Part shown: positions 55,001 through 64,000 of the stretch, in pieces
Layout: each line of letters opens with the position of its first letter
How positions within the stretch are numbered: position 1 is the first letter of the stretch
Assembly: GCF_002303885.1 (NCBI RefSeq)
Contig: NZ_MRCM01000008.1
Coordinates: forward strand, 1 to 64,000
DNA from: Flavobacterium sp. ACN2
Lineage (GTDB): Bacteria; Bacteroidota; Bacteroidia; Flavobacteriales; Flavobacteriaceae
Direction of reading: 5' to 3'
DNA: 64,000 nucleotides
The notes under the pieces: model-generated
What the model was told of the DNA's origin: nothing
Seen by the model: the letters and a program-made list of their open reading frames with translations, nothing else
The model's database searches: none
Position numbers and translations under genes: made by a program

Positions 55001-55365
55001 CAATAAAAGACGAAGCGGGCTTACAGGAATTCGAGAAAAAACTAATTGACCGTTTCGGGCCTTTGCCAAAACAAGCAACAGCATTGTTAAACAGCATCAG
55101 AATAAAATGGATTGCGACTAAAGTCGGAATCGAGAAATTGGTGTTGAAACAAGGCAAAATGATTGGTTATTTCGTATCCGATCAGCAATCAGATTATTAC
55201 CAGTCGGTGAAGTTTAGAAATGTTTTAAACTTTGTTCAAAAGCATAGTAATCTTTGCAAAATGAAAGAAAAACAAACCGTAAACGGCTTACGTTTGTTAT
55301 TGACTTTTGAAAATGTGAAGTCGATAAAACGTGCGCTGGAATTGATGGAGTTGTTTGAGGAGTAA
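52000..55365 (+). CDS. mfd: Transcription-repair coupling factor Mfd
   Basis: A 1121-aa translocase that removes stalled RNA polymerase and recruits UvrA. It has UvrB-like N-terminal modules (PASFRRPYQIDETDNANVLL and EPGEFSVRGGIVDVFSFSND), the RNA-polymerase-interacting domain (LSVGDYVTHIDHGIGKFGG), and RecG-like motor motifs Walker A GDVGFGKTEVAIRAA, DEEQ box LLIVDEEQKFGV, TLTATPIPRTLQ and QMRGRVGRSNKKAFCYF. The best start is TTG at 52000, overlapping the lipoprotein stop by 8 bp; the first in-frame ATG would remove about 30 residues of the N-terminal module. Confidence 0.96.
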   Translation: MSKNALYTTYDNLPKAEQIAKSLLEGNQVKMNISGLLGSAVSFITRSVFRKTELPFLIVLDNKEEAAYYLNDLEQMIGEQDVLFYPASFRRPYQIDETDNANVLLRAEVLNRINSRKKPAVIVTYPEALFEKVVTRKELDKNTLKVALNDKISIDFINEVLFEYEFKRVDFITEPGEFSVRGGIVDVFSFSNDHPYRIEFFGNEVDSIRTFDVETQLSVETHKKITIIPNVENKLFQENRESFLDYIAEKTVLFIQNTDGLFSQLDKQFARAEEAFEKLSKEIKHATPEQLFLNQASFIKRALDFSVVELASRPIFKTTKKFEFHIQPQPSFNKQFDLLLNNLSENHFNGYVNYLFCSNDTQAKRFHDIFESLDEANSENIRKQYHTIVLPLYQGFIDEENQITAYTDHQIFERYHKFNIKNGYSKKQNITLKELTALSVGDYVTHIDHGIGKFGGLQKIQVEGKTQEAIKLVYADNDIVYVSIHSLHKISKYNGKDGTPPKIYKLGSNAWKVLKQKTKARVKHIAFNLIQLYAKRRLEKGFQFAPDSYLQNELESSFIYEDTPDQMKSTAEVKADMESDRPMDRLVCGDVGFGKTEVAIRAAFKAVDNSKQVAVLVPTTILAYQHYRTFSERLKDMPVTIGYLNRFRTAKQKTQTLKDLAEGKLDIVIGTHQLVNKNVVFKDLGLLIVDEEQKFGVNVKDKLKTIAANVDTLTLTATPIPRTLQFSLMAARDLSVITTPPPNRYPIETNVVGFNEEIIRDAISYEIQRNGQVFFINNRIENIKEVAGMIQRLVPNARVGIGHGQMDGAKLEELMLGFMNGDFDVLVATTIIESGLDVPNANTIFINNANNFGLSDLHQMRGRVGRSNKKAFCYFICPPYSSMTEDARKRIQALEQFSELGSGFNIAMKDLEIRGAGDLLGGEQSGFINEIGFDTYQKIMNEAIEELKENEFKDLYPEENDIDTKEYVKDIQIDADFELLFPDEYINNVSERLVLYNELGAIKDEAGLQEFEKKLIDRFGPLPKQATALLNSIRIKWIATKVGIEKLVLKQGKMIGYFVSDQQSDYYQSVKFRNVLNFVQKHSNLCKMKEKQTVNGLRLLLTFENVKSIKRALELMELFEE

Positions 55366-55385
55366 AGTGTACACTAATAAATAAT

Positions 55386-55418
55386 AAAACCGATATAGAA
55401 ATATATCGGTTTTTTGTT
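55386..55418 (+). terminator. Terminator of mfd
   Basis: An 11-bp stem AAAACCGATAT/ATATCGGTTTT with a 6-nt loop and a T run. Confidence 0.85.
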
Positions 55419-55429
55419 GCTAGAACTAA

Positions 55430-55936
55430 CTATGATTTTTCTCCATTTAAAACATTACTGATATTATTAAAAGCTTCTGTTATGGTTTTAAAATTAGTAT
55501 TTTCTTTATGAAACATTAAAGATGTATAAAGTTTAATAGTTTCTGTATCAGAATCTAGTTCAATAATATTATCAAGCTTTGTGATATAATTGGTCATGGA
55601 ACTTTTTTTGTACCATCTATCAAAAACAGAAAATCTTTGAAATGCTTTTTTATCATTATCATCACAAATATAAATTAATGCATCATGAATATTTTCAAAA
55701 AACGAGGCAATAATGTTTTTGATTGTTTCTGAAATCAACACATCAAATTGTTGAGGCTGAGAGCTAATTTTGTCTATGGTAATTTGATAAACATTTCCAA
55801 GTTCTTTATCGTTCCCAACGCAAGATGCTAATGTGAAATCTTCGTAGAAAGCAACTCTGTATTCAATTTGTCTTTTTGTAAAGAAACTATAATAACCAGA
55901 ATCAGAATTAAAAGTATAATTATATGGTTTTAACAA
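55430..55936 (-). CDS. DUF6169-like protein
   Basis: A 168-aa acidic protein that I assign tentatively to DUF6169. It begins MLKPYNYTFNSDSGYYSFFT, with IEYRVAFYEDFTLASCVGND, and has a C-terminal helical part (DNKKAFQRF-like NDKKAFQRFSVFDRWYKK). The start is TTG at 55934-55936, which overlaps the end of the 49-aa gene by 17 bp; an in-frame ATG does not occur early. The pair resembles a small antitoxin-like protein followed by its partner, but no toxin motif is visible. Confidence 0.65.
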   Translation of the reverse strand: MLKPYNYTFNSDSGYYSFFTKRQIEYRVAFYEDFTLASCVGNDKELGNVYQITIDKISSQPQQFDVLISETIKNIIASFFENIHDALIYICDDNDKKAFQRFSVFDRWYKKSSMTNYITKLDNIIELDSDTETIKLYTSLMFHKENTNFKTITEAFNNISNVLNGEKS

Positions 55937-56069
55937 GTTTGATACCTTTTAAAGTTAAGGTTTCTGCAGAAGTTTTTCCTTGTAAAAAAGAGCGTACAGC
56001 AACCTTATCATCTCTCATCTTGATAATGGCTTGTTTAATTGCTTCCTTGTTTACTGTTGTAGTTTTCAT
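55920..56069 (-). CDS. 49-aa small protein upstream of the DUF6169-like gene
   Basis: The product MKTTTVNKEAIKQAIIKMRD continues with DKVAVRSFLQGKTSAETLTL and ends KGIKLVKTI. It is short, basic and helical, with no signal peptide. It overlaps the following gene by 17 bp in another frame, which indicates coupled translation. The arrangement and size resemble an antitoxin in front of a partner gene; this is a hypothesis only. Confidence 0.65.
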   Translation of the reverse strand: MKTTTVNKEAIKQAIIKMRDDKVAVRSFLQGKTSAETLTLKGIKLVKTI

Positions 56070-56248
56070 GTTGCAAAGTAACAGTTTTAAGTTGAATAAT
56101 ACAAAAATTGTAGTATTATTTTTATATTTTAGAGATATTTAACTGGTTATCAGTTAATTTAAAAATTAAGTTTTCTTTATCTTTTATTTAAGAAAAACCT
56201 TAGAATTAAAAAGTTTTCTTTGAGCCAAAATTTTCAAAGACACTTTAT

Positions 56249-56803
56249 ATGCAGAATCAATTTCTTGTTCTTTTTTTACTTCTTGGATTTACTTCAATTT
56301 TCGCTCAGGGAAAAGATAGAATTATTTCAAATGATTCCTTAAAATCAGAAACAATCGATCCGCTTCGTCCAGCAAAAGCAGCTTTTTATTCTGCAGTTTT
56401 GCCTGGTTTAGGGCAGATTTATAATAAAAAATATTGGAAACTTCCTTTGGTATATGGTGCTATTGGCACGAGTGCTTATTTCTACATCGACAATCAGAAG
56501 AATTACAATCTTTATAGAAACGAATATAAAAATAGGCTTGAAGGTAAAAAAAGCGATTCGGAATTTTTAGCAGGATTAAGCGAAAGCCAGTTGATTACAG
56601 CTCAAAAAGGCTATCAAAGAAATAGAGATTTATCTGCTTTGTTTATGGTTGGTTTTTATGTCTTAAATATTATCGACGCTAACGTTGATGCTGCTTTATC
56701 TCAGTTTAATGTAAATGAGAATTTAGCTTTTAAACCCGCATTAAATAAAAATGAAATCACATCGGAGAATAATTTCGGATTTGCTCTGAATTATACATTT
56801 TAA
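56249..56803 (+). CDS. DUF5683 protein
   Basis: A 184-aa protein with a signal peptide ending IFAQ. Its core is PLRPAKAAFYSAVLPGLGQI then YNKKYWKLPLVYGAIGTSAY, the recognisable DUF5683 motif, with two membrane-associated segments (about residues 70-90 and 130-150). It ends in a Phe. Function unknown; the family is widespread in Bacteroidota and often next to parAB, which is not the case here. Confidence 0.88.
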   Translation: MQNQFLVLFLLLGFTSIFAQGKDRIISNDSLKSETIDPLRPAKAAFYSAVLPGLGQIYNKKYWKLPLVYGAIGTSAYFYIDNQKNYNLYRNEYKNRLEGKKSDSEFLAGLSESQLITAQKGYQRNRDLSALFMVGFYVLNIIDANVDAALSQFNVNENLAFKPALNKNEITSENNFGFALNYTF

Positions 56804-56812
56804 AAAATAAAA

Positions 56813-56841
56813 AAAAGCGCATGATAATTTCATGCGCTTTT
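56813..56841. terminator. Bidirectional terminator
   Basis: A 12-bp stem AAAAGCGCATGA/TCATGCGCTTTT with a 5-nt loop, between the convergent DUF5683 and GH13 genes. Confidence 0.85.
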
Positions 56842-56861
56842 CTATTTCAACCAAATCGAAT

Positions 56862-59800
56862 TTATTTAACGATCAGTTTTTTGGTAGCTTTAAAATCTTT
56901 AGAAATAATATTTACAACATAAACTCCTGAAGATAAATGATGATTCACTTGTCCTGAAGCAGAAAGTCTTTCTGTTAAAAGAGTTCTTCCGTTTAAATCT
57001 GAAACGAAAATTTCAGCAGAATTTCCCTTTGCTAATTCAGGCATTACAATATTAAACTCATTATTAATTGCAGGATTTGGATAAATGCTAATTTCGGGTT
57101 CAGTTGTAGAAACTTCTTCAACATTTAGAGCCATTTTTGAAGTTCCAACCGTTGTCGCTTCCAATTGCCATTGTGCGCTGTACCAACCATCTTGTGAATT
57201 TCCGTATTGCGCGGAGCCAGTTTGATTTTCAACATGAATAATATTTCCTGACTGCCATCTGTTTCTTAAACGAGTCCAAGTTCCGTCGATATAATCGCTT
57301 GACCATTGTGCACTCCAGAAAGTAGTATCAGTTATATTGCACTGTACATTTCCAGTTTGGCCTTCGATATTCATTAGTTCACCTGTTGCCACATTTTTAA
57401 GTACAAAATAAGTGGCATCAATAGCGATTTTCTGCCATTTGTAATTGTCTCCAGAAACGCTTGCTCCGTATCCTGTATTTGTTCCTGCATCAGATAAATA
57501 AGCACCTGTCCATCTGTTTTTAATCGTATAATAATTTCCTCCACTAGGTGCTGTCGTAACCGATACTAAACAAGTGTTTGTTTTGTTTCCGTCTACAGTT
57601 GTAACAGTAATTGTTGCCGTTCCATTCGCTACAGCGGTAATTAAACCAGAAGCATTTACAGTTGCAACAGCAGTATTGTTAGAACTATAGGTTACCGATT
57701 TATTCGTTGCATTTGCAGGAAGAATAGTAGGAGTAAGCTGTTGCGTTCCGCCAACGTTTAATGAAGCTGTTGTAGGACTCAAACTCACACTTGTAACCGC
57801 AACACCCGTTCCTGGATTAGAATCGTACCAAGCGCTGTTCATGTACCAGCCGTTTTTATCTCTGCTTAAATCAGCCGTTTGGTTGGTTCCGTCGTTGAAA
57901 ATTAAGTTGGTTGAGGTTACATTTGTAAAAGTGTAGCTATACCATCCATTTCCATTATCAGTCATGTTTACTCCAGGCCACGTTGCATTTGCTAAAACGC
58001 CTGTTGGTAAAGCATTCCAATAGTAGATTTTAATTCCAGTTCCCCAGTTTGATGGTTTGTAGAAATAAACCGTGAAATTCGTATTCGGATTAACCGTAAT
58101 GGTTGCCGAAGCTGTTTTATTTCCGTCTTGTGTAGTTGCTGTAATCGTTGCTGTTCCTGCTGCAACAGCTGTTACTAAACCAGCGCTATTAACAGTTGCA
58201 ATTGCTGTATTGCTTGAAGACCAAGTTACATTTTTGTTTGTGGCATTTGCTGGCGAAATTGTCGTCGAAAGCTGTTGTGTATTTCCAGCATACAGACTTG
58301 CAGAAGTTGGAGAAACTGCCACAGAAGAAACTGGAATTGTTGCCACAGTTATAGCCGAAGTTGCTGTTTTATTTCCGTCAACTGTTTTAACTGTAATCGT
58401 TGCAGTTCCTGCTGCAACTGCCGTAATCAATCCAGAAGCATTTATGGTTGCAACCGCTGTATTACTCGATGTCCAAGTTACATTTTGATTTGTGGCATTT
58501 GCTGGAGCAATCGTCGCATTTAACTGCTGTGTTGTGCCTAAACCAACTGTTACCGTTGTTGGACTAACTGAAACTCCGGTTACTGCGACAACAGGTGCAT
58601 TGGTATTCGTTAAAACCAAATATTCGTAAGCAGCAAAATTACGTGTAGACCCTGCTGTTAAAGTTACTGAAGCATTATTGTTATACGGATTTACATAAGT
58701 TCCTGCCAAAGCTGCTGGAATAACATACGATTTAGCTGCATTTCTCAAATTCGACATTACGATTACTTTTTCTGTACCTAATGTTTTAGTGAAAATGCTA
58801 ATATCATCATTTGCGTATGTCGTTAAATCACCGCGTCTGATGGCTGCGCTTGTTGTTCTGAAATTTAAGATTTTTGCAAAATCTGCAGCAGCTGTTGGAT
58901 TTTGAGACCAGTTAAATTTAAAGTTCTGCCACGGCCAATCCGTTTTGGGTTCGTAGTCGATCTCTTGTCCGCTCATTAAAAAAGAAACCCCTTTCATGTA
59001 AGCAGAAACCAAGAAATTAGCAACAATTCCGTTATGATTCTTGAATACAATAATTGGTCTTCTTACGCCATCATCATTGGTGTACGTATCATGGTTACCC
59101 GTATATCTAACGATTTGCTGATTACCTGTTGCTTTTGCATATTCATAAGTTGTCTGATCTTGGATTCTTTGAGAAACTGGTCCGCCATTGGCAATATCAT
59201 ACAAACCTGCATGAAACCATCTGTCGCCATAATTCATATCGAAACCAACTTGAAAGTTTTCTTGTCTGTCTCCTTCGGCTAACATTAATAAGTTATGAGA
59301 AGTTATGCTTCGAAGATTTGAATTCACTTCTGACCAAAAATCCAAAGGAGGATTATTAGCATAATCGCAACGGTAACCATCAATGTTGGCAGCAAAAATC
59401 CAATAACGCATGGCGTCTTTTATAGCTGCTCGTGTTGCCGAACTGTTAAGATCTAGCGCTGCAATATCAGAGAAGTTTCCTAGTTGCTGAATGGTTGTGC
59501 CAGTTCGTTTATAATATTCAGGGTGTGAAGCAATCCAGACATTGTCCCAAGAAGTTCCATTGATAGCGATGTCTAAAATAACGGCCATTCCGCGGCTGTG
59601 CGCACCATCAACCAGAGTTCTTAGATCGGCCAATGAACCATATTCTGATCCGACAGCTTTAAAATCTTTGATACAATAAGGTGAAGGTGAACTTCGGGAA
59701 TCGGTGCCGTGCGGAAAAATCGGCATTAAATAAATAACATTGGTTCCTAGTGCTTTTATATTATCTAATCGGGCAGTTACTCCAGCTAAATCTCCGTTGG

Positions 59801-59978
59801 CACTAAACGGACGAATATGAACCTGATACATATTAATATCTCTCGTGTCAGGAACTCCTGCAAACGGTGTCCCGTACTGCGGAGGATCTTGTGCATAAGC
59901 TGAACTTGCAAATAATAGTAGAAAGCAAATTAATGCTTTTGTAATATGAAATAATCTAGTGGTAATTTTGATTTCCAT
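56862..59978 (-). CDS. Multidomain GH13 alpha-amylase-like protein, T9SS-secreted, with altered region I
   Basis: A 1038-aa protein. Order: signal peptide (1-30), GH13 barrel (about 35-465), two Big_2 Ig-like domains, a CBM26-like starch-binding module (FTVYFYKPSNWGTGIKIYYW), a third Big_2, a ricin-type beta-trefoil (YYTIKNRWTGAYLSDAGTNT) and a T9SS type A sorting domain (ISIYPNPAINNEFNIVM). The nucleophile D205 (GYRCDYA), acid/base E235 (LAEGD) and D298 (TGNHD) are present, but region I reads VILDIAINGTSWDN: the conserved His after Asn is Gly141. The GH13 paralogue at 62445 keeps it (DWVANHT). The ATG at 59976-59978 starts the signal peptide. Confidence 0.9.
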   Translation of the reverse strand: MEIKITTRLFHITKALICFLLLFASSAYAQDPPQYGTPFAGVPDTRDINMYQVHIRPFSANGDLAGVTARLDNIKALGTNVIYLMPIFPHGTDSRSSPSPYCIKDFKAVGSEYGSLADLRTLVDGAHSRGMAVILDIAINGTSWDNVWIASHPEYYKRTGTTIQQLGNFSDIAALDLNSSATRAAIKDAMRYWIFAANIDGYRCDYANNPPLDFWSEVNSNLRSITSHNLLMLAEGDRQENFQVGFDMNYGDRWFHAGLYDIANGGPVSQRIQDQTTYEYAKATGNQQIVRYTGNHDTYTNDDGVRRPIIVFKNHNGIVANFLVSAYMKGVSFLMSGQEIDYEPKTDWPWQNFKFNWSQNPTAAADFAKILNFRTTSAAIRRGDLTTYANDDISIFTKTLGTEKVIVMSNLRNAAKSYVIPAALAGTYVNPYNNNASVTLTAGSTRNFAAYEYLVLTNTNAPVVAVTGVSVSPTTVTVGLGTTQQLNATIAPANATNQNVTWTSSNTAVATINASGLITAVAAGTATITVKTVDGNKTATSAITVATIPVSSVAVSPTSASLYAGNTQQLSTTISPANATNKNVTWSSSNTAIATVNSAGLVTAVAAGTATITATTQDGNKTASATITVNPNTNFTVYFYKPSNWGTGIKIYYWNALPTGVLANATWPGVNMTDNGNGWYSYTFTNVTSTNLIFNDGTNQTADLSRDKNGWYMNSAWYDSNPGTGVAVTSVSLSPTTASLNVGGTQQLTPTILPANATNKSVTYSSNNTAVATVNASGLITAVANGTATITVTTVDGNKTNTCLVSVTTAPSGGNYYTIKNRWTGAYLSDAGTNTGYGASVSGDNYKWQKIAIDATYFVLKNVATGELMNIEGQTGNVQCNITDTTFWSAQWSSDYIDGTWTRLRNRWQSGNIIHVENQTGSAQYGNSQDGWYSAQWQLEATTVGTSKMALNVEEVSTTEPEISIYPNPAINNEFNIVMPELAKGNSAEIFVSDLNGRTLLTERLSASGQVNHHLSSGVYVVNIISKDFKATKKLIVK

Positions 59979-60120
59979 AATAATAGTTTTTTGGATGCTT
60001 GTCGGCATTTCTAACTAAAATTCATTCTCACTCGCATTGTTTTTAAATTCGACAAACATTTGTGGTTAATAGTTTCAAAATAGTAAGTTTTTTTGCTTAA
60101 AAAGGAGCATAGGTTTTTCT

Positions 60121-60179
60121 GCCACGAATTATCGAATTAAGGATTTATCTAGAAAATCTTAATTCTGAAAATTCGTGGA
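60121..60179. repeat. GCCACGAATT dyad between the GH97 and GH13 genes
   Basis: The left part GCCACGAATTATCGAATTAA and the right part TTAATTCTGAAAATTCGTGG form imperfect arms. It is related to 12842-12921 and 30218-30278. Confidence 0.8.
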
Positions 60180-60223
60180 AAAAAAATTAGAAACTGAGTA
60201 TCTCAGAATCTTAGCGTCTTAAA

Positions 60224-62425
<2,202 letters not shown>

Positions 62426-62444
62426 CTAACTTTATTAAAAGCTT

Positions 62445-63842
62445 TTATTCTTTTTTAAGTATTAAATATTGGTAAGCTTCTAAATTAATTTCTGAACCAA
62501 TAGAAATTGTACTTCCAGTTAATGCATCTTTCCAGTTGGTATTAGCCAAAGAAGTTGGAGTCGTGTATTTAATAGATTTATTTTTAATATTTGCTACAAT
62601 TAAGACTTTTTCATTTGTAGTTTCCATTGTAAAAATACTCACATCATTGCTGCTATAACCCGTTAGTTTTCCTTTTCGGAGTGCTTCACTAGAATTTCTA
62701 AATGCGATTATTTTCTGATATTCTAAAAGCATTTCATTATCTGCAGTAGACCAATCGATAGGAACATTGTCAAAATAATCGATGCGTTTGTTGTACCCAA
62801 TTTCCTGACCATTATAAATCATAGGAACAGATTTCATGCTTGATGCAATTACAAATGCGGCTAAAGAACCTTTTTTTCCTCCAAAAAGTTCAAGCGGAGT
62901 TCCGTCAGAAAGATTCACGTCGTGATTTGTTGTATAACGTACAATTCTTCTTGAAGCGTCCAGCTGTCCATATTCTTTGGAGCTTTCAGTTTGAAGATAA
63001 CTTGCAGGTTGCGCTTCTGAAAACACTTTTTCTAAAGCGCCGAAATAAGCAAAACCAAAAGTGTAATCGAATCCCGCATCAAAATGATTGACTCTAGTGC
63101 CTTCTGCCATTAATATCATTCTTTGCTTTTTGATTTTACGGATTTTAGAAATCGCTTCTGACCAGAAATTCATCGGAACAAAATCGGCTGCATCACATCT
63201 AAATCCATCAATGTTGGCATTGTAAACCCAATAGGACATGGCATCGATCATCGCCTTTTTCATTTCTGCATTGGTATAATTTAACTGCGCTACATCTTGC
63301 CAGTTTGTTCTAGGCGGAATGGTAATGTTTCCGCTGGCATCTTTTTGGTACCAATCAGGATGAGCCGTTATCCATTGATTATCCCAAGAAGTATGATTGG
63401 CAACCCAGTCTAAAATTACCGCCATATTTTTGCTGTGTGCCTCGGTAACCAATGCTCGAAGGTCTTCTAATGTTCCGTAATCAGAATTAACGGCTTTATA
63501 ATCCTTAATAGAATAAGGAGAACCTAATTTTCCAGCTGTTTTTATTTTTCCAACAGGATAAATCGGCATCAGATAAATGACATTTGCACCTAGTTTCTGA
63601 ATATCTCCAAGTCGTTTCTGAACACCTTTTAAGTTTCCTTCTGGACTAAAAGAGCGCACATTTACCTGATAAATTACGGCATCTTCGTTGGCTGCCACTT
63701 TATCAAATGGAGATCCATACTGCTGATATTCGTTTTCTGTTCCTGGATTTGGCTCTGGTTTAAGGTTTTCTTCAGAAGAACTGCACGACACAAAAGCTAT
63801 TGAAAGCAGTAAAGCAAGAAAAATATTGGAGTTAGACTTCAT
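62445..63842 (-). CDS. GH13 alpha-amylase, surface lipoprotein
   Basis: A 465-aa SusG-like amylase. The lipobox FVSC gives Cys20, followed by SSSEEN, an acidic stretch like the surface-export signal of Bacteroidota lipoproteins. The GH13 motifs are complete: region I DWVANHT (His150), nucleophile D217 in GFRCDAADF, acid/base E247 in LMAEGTR and D308 in TTNHDVN. It should start starch cleavage at the cell surface, with GH97 acting on the products. Confidence 0.93.
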   Translation of the reverse strand: MKSNSNIFLALLLSIAFVSCSSSEENLKPEPNPGTENEYQQYGSPFDKVAANEDAVIYQVNVRSFSPEGNLKGVQKRLGDIQKLGANVIYLMPIYPVGKIKTAGKLGSPYSIKDYKAVNSDYGTLEDLRALVTEAHSKNMAVILDWVANHTSWDNQWITAHPDWYQKDASGNITIPPRTNWQDVAQLNYTNAEMKKAMIDAMSYWVYNANIDGFRCDAADFVPMNFWSEAISKIRKIKKQRMILMAEGTRVNHFDAGFDYTFGFAYFGALEKVFSEAQPASYLQTESSKEYGQLDASRRIVRYTTNHDVNLSDGTPLELFGGKKGSLAAFVIASSMKSVPMIYNGQEIGYNKRIDYFDNVPIDWSTADNEMLLEYQKIIAFRNSSEALRKGKLTGYSSNDVSIFTMETTNEKVLIVANIKNKSIKYTTPTSLANTNWKDALTGSTISIGSEINLEAYQYLILKKE

Positions 63843-63897
63843 AATTTTAAAATTAAATTGGATAGGTTTTGAGCGGCAGTTTTTATTTTTTTAGATA

Positions 63898-63924
63898 ACC
63901 TGCCTTTTGCTCAGAAAGGCAGGT
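63898..63924. terminator. Hairpin upstream of the GH13 gene
   Basis: A perfect 10-bp stem ACCTGCCTTT/AAAGGCAGGT with a 7-nt loop. There is no T run on the minus side, so termination is uncertain; it may attenuate between the gene at the window edge and the amylase. Confidence 0.55.
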
Positions 63925-63964
63925 ATCACTCAAAACTAATCTAACCAGTATGAATGATGTTAGA

Positions 63965-64000
63965 TTATTTTTTAACTATGCTGCAAGTTGCTGTTGCAGG
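63965..64000 (-). CDS. C-terminal end of an upstream gene, probably of the Sus-like locus
   Basis: The minus-strand frame entering from the window edge reads PATATCSIVKK and stops at TAA (63965-63967). Only 11 residues are visible. By position upstream of the amylase in the same orientation it could be a SusE/SusF-type protein, but the sequence itself cannot show this, and another frame also gives a nearby stop. Confidence 0.3.
   Translation of the reverse strand, partial: PATATCSIVKK

Noticed and set aside
58072..58523. Plus-strand frames rich in Val/Ala and in Cys/Ser/Asn
   Set aside because: They are by-products of the repeated Big_2 domains of the GH13 gene on the minus strand.

Overview
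The window is chromosomal DNA from a Flavobacterium-like member of the Bacteroidota. The evidence is its low GC content, promoters of the TAnnTTTG type (with a TTG-like -33 box in two cases), type IX secretion (T9SS) C-terminal sorting domains, a TonB receptor, a Sus-like starch locus, Flavobacteriia-specific families (DUF3078, DUF2480, DUF5683, DUF5689), a short-chain L-threonine dehydrogenase, and many dyad-symmetric intergenic repeats.

Layout. 1-2.9 kb: the 5' part of a GHKL-type ATPase gene, an XRE regulator and two small genes. 2.9-3.8 kb: a non-coding tandem array with a unit of about 254 bp. 3.9-4.6 kb: two tRNA-Asn genes, a GIY-YIG nuclease gene and a broken third tRNA-Asn. 4.6-5.9 kb: rseP. 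6.3-11.6 kb: a bacteriocin-type export locus with a small regulator, two double-glycine precursor peptides, two tiny membrane proteins, a DUF3267 putative metalloprotease, a DUF2007 protein, an HlyD adaptor and a C39-peptidase ABC exporter. 11.7-15.7 kb: an Old Yellow Enzyme, a Gfo/Idh/MocA oxidoreductase and an MFS transporter. 15.9-20.0 kb: a TonB receptor and a DUF5689 lipoprotein. 20.2-25.6 kb: an orphan type VI-like effector cassette (LysM-like protein, DUF4280 PAAR-like spike, 872-aa candidate effector, lipoprotein). It is bounded by two exact 62-bp copies of the 3' end of the DUF5689 gene. 26-28 kb: a secreted protein and hflX. 28.3-38.6 kb: the SUF iron-sulfur operon, split by two oppositely oriented genes, a serine hydrolase and a free-standing EF-Tu domain-3-like protein. 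39-55.4 kb: mainly ordinary genes (coiled-coil protein, MBL hydrolase, LRR T9SS protein, S8 and M1 peptidases with an orphan double-glycine peptide between them, a Crp-like regulator with an SDR, DUF418, tdh, a lipoprotein and mfd). 55.4-56.8 kb: a small-protein/DUF6169 pair and a DUF5683 protein. 56.9-64 kb: a starch-degradation locus with a multidomain GH13 T9SS protein, a GH97 alpha-glucosidase and a GH13 lipoprotein. The edge of a further gene is cut by the window.

How genes work together. The C39 exporter plus HlyD should cleave after the double glycine of the two precursors and export them. The tiny membrane proteins or the DUF3267 protein may provide immunity or processing. The 44.7-kb orphan precursor could use the same exporter. 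The SUF genes build and deliver Fe-S clusters. The GH13 and GH97 enzymes degrade starch to glucose. The most unusual items are the DR-bounded effector cassette, the bacteriocin-type locus with its orphan precursor, the GIY-YIG/tRNA-Asn junction, the EF-Tu-domain-only protein, and an alpha-amylase paralogue that has lost the conserved His of GH13 region I.
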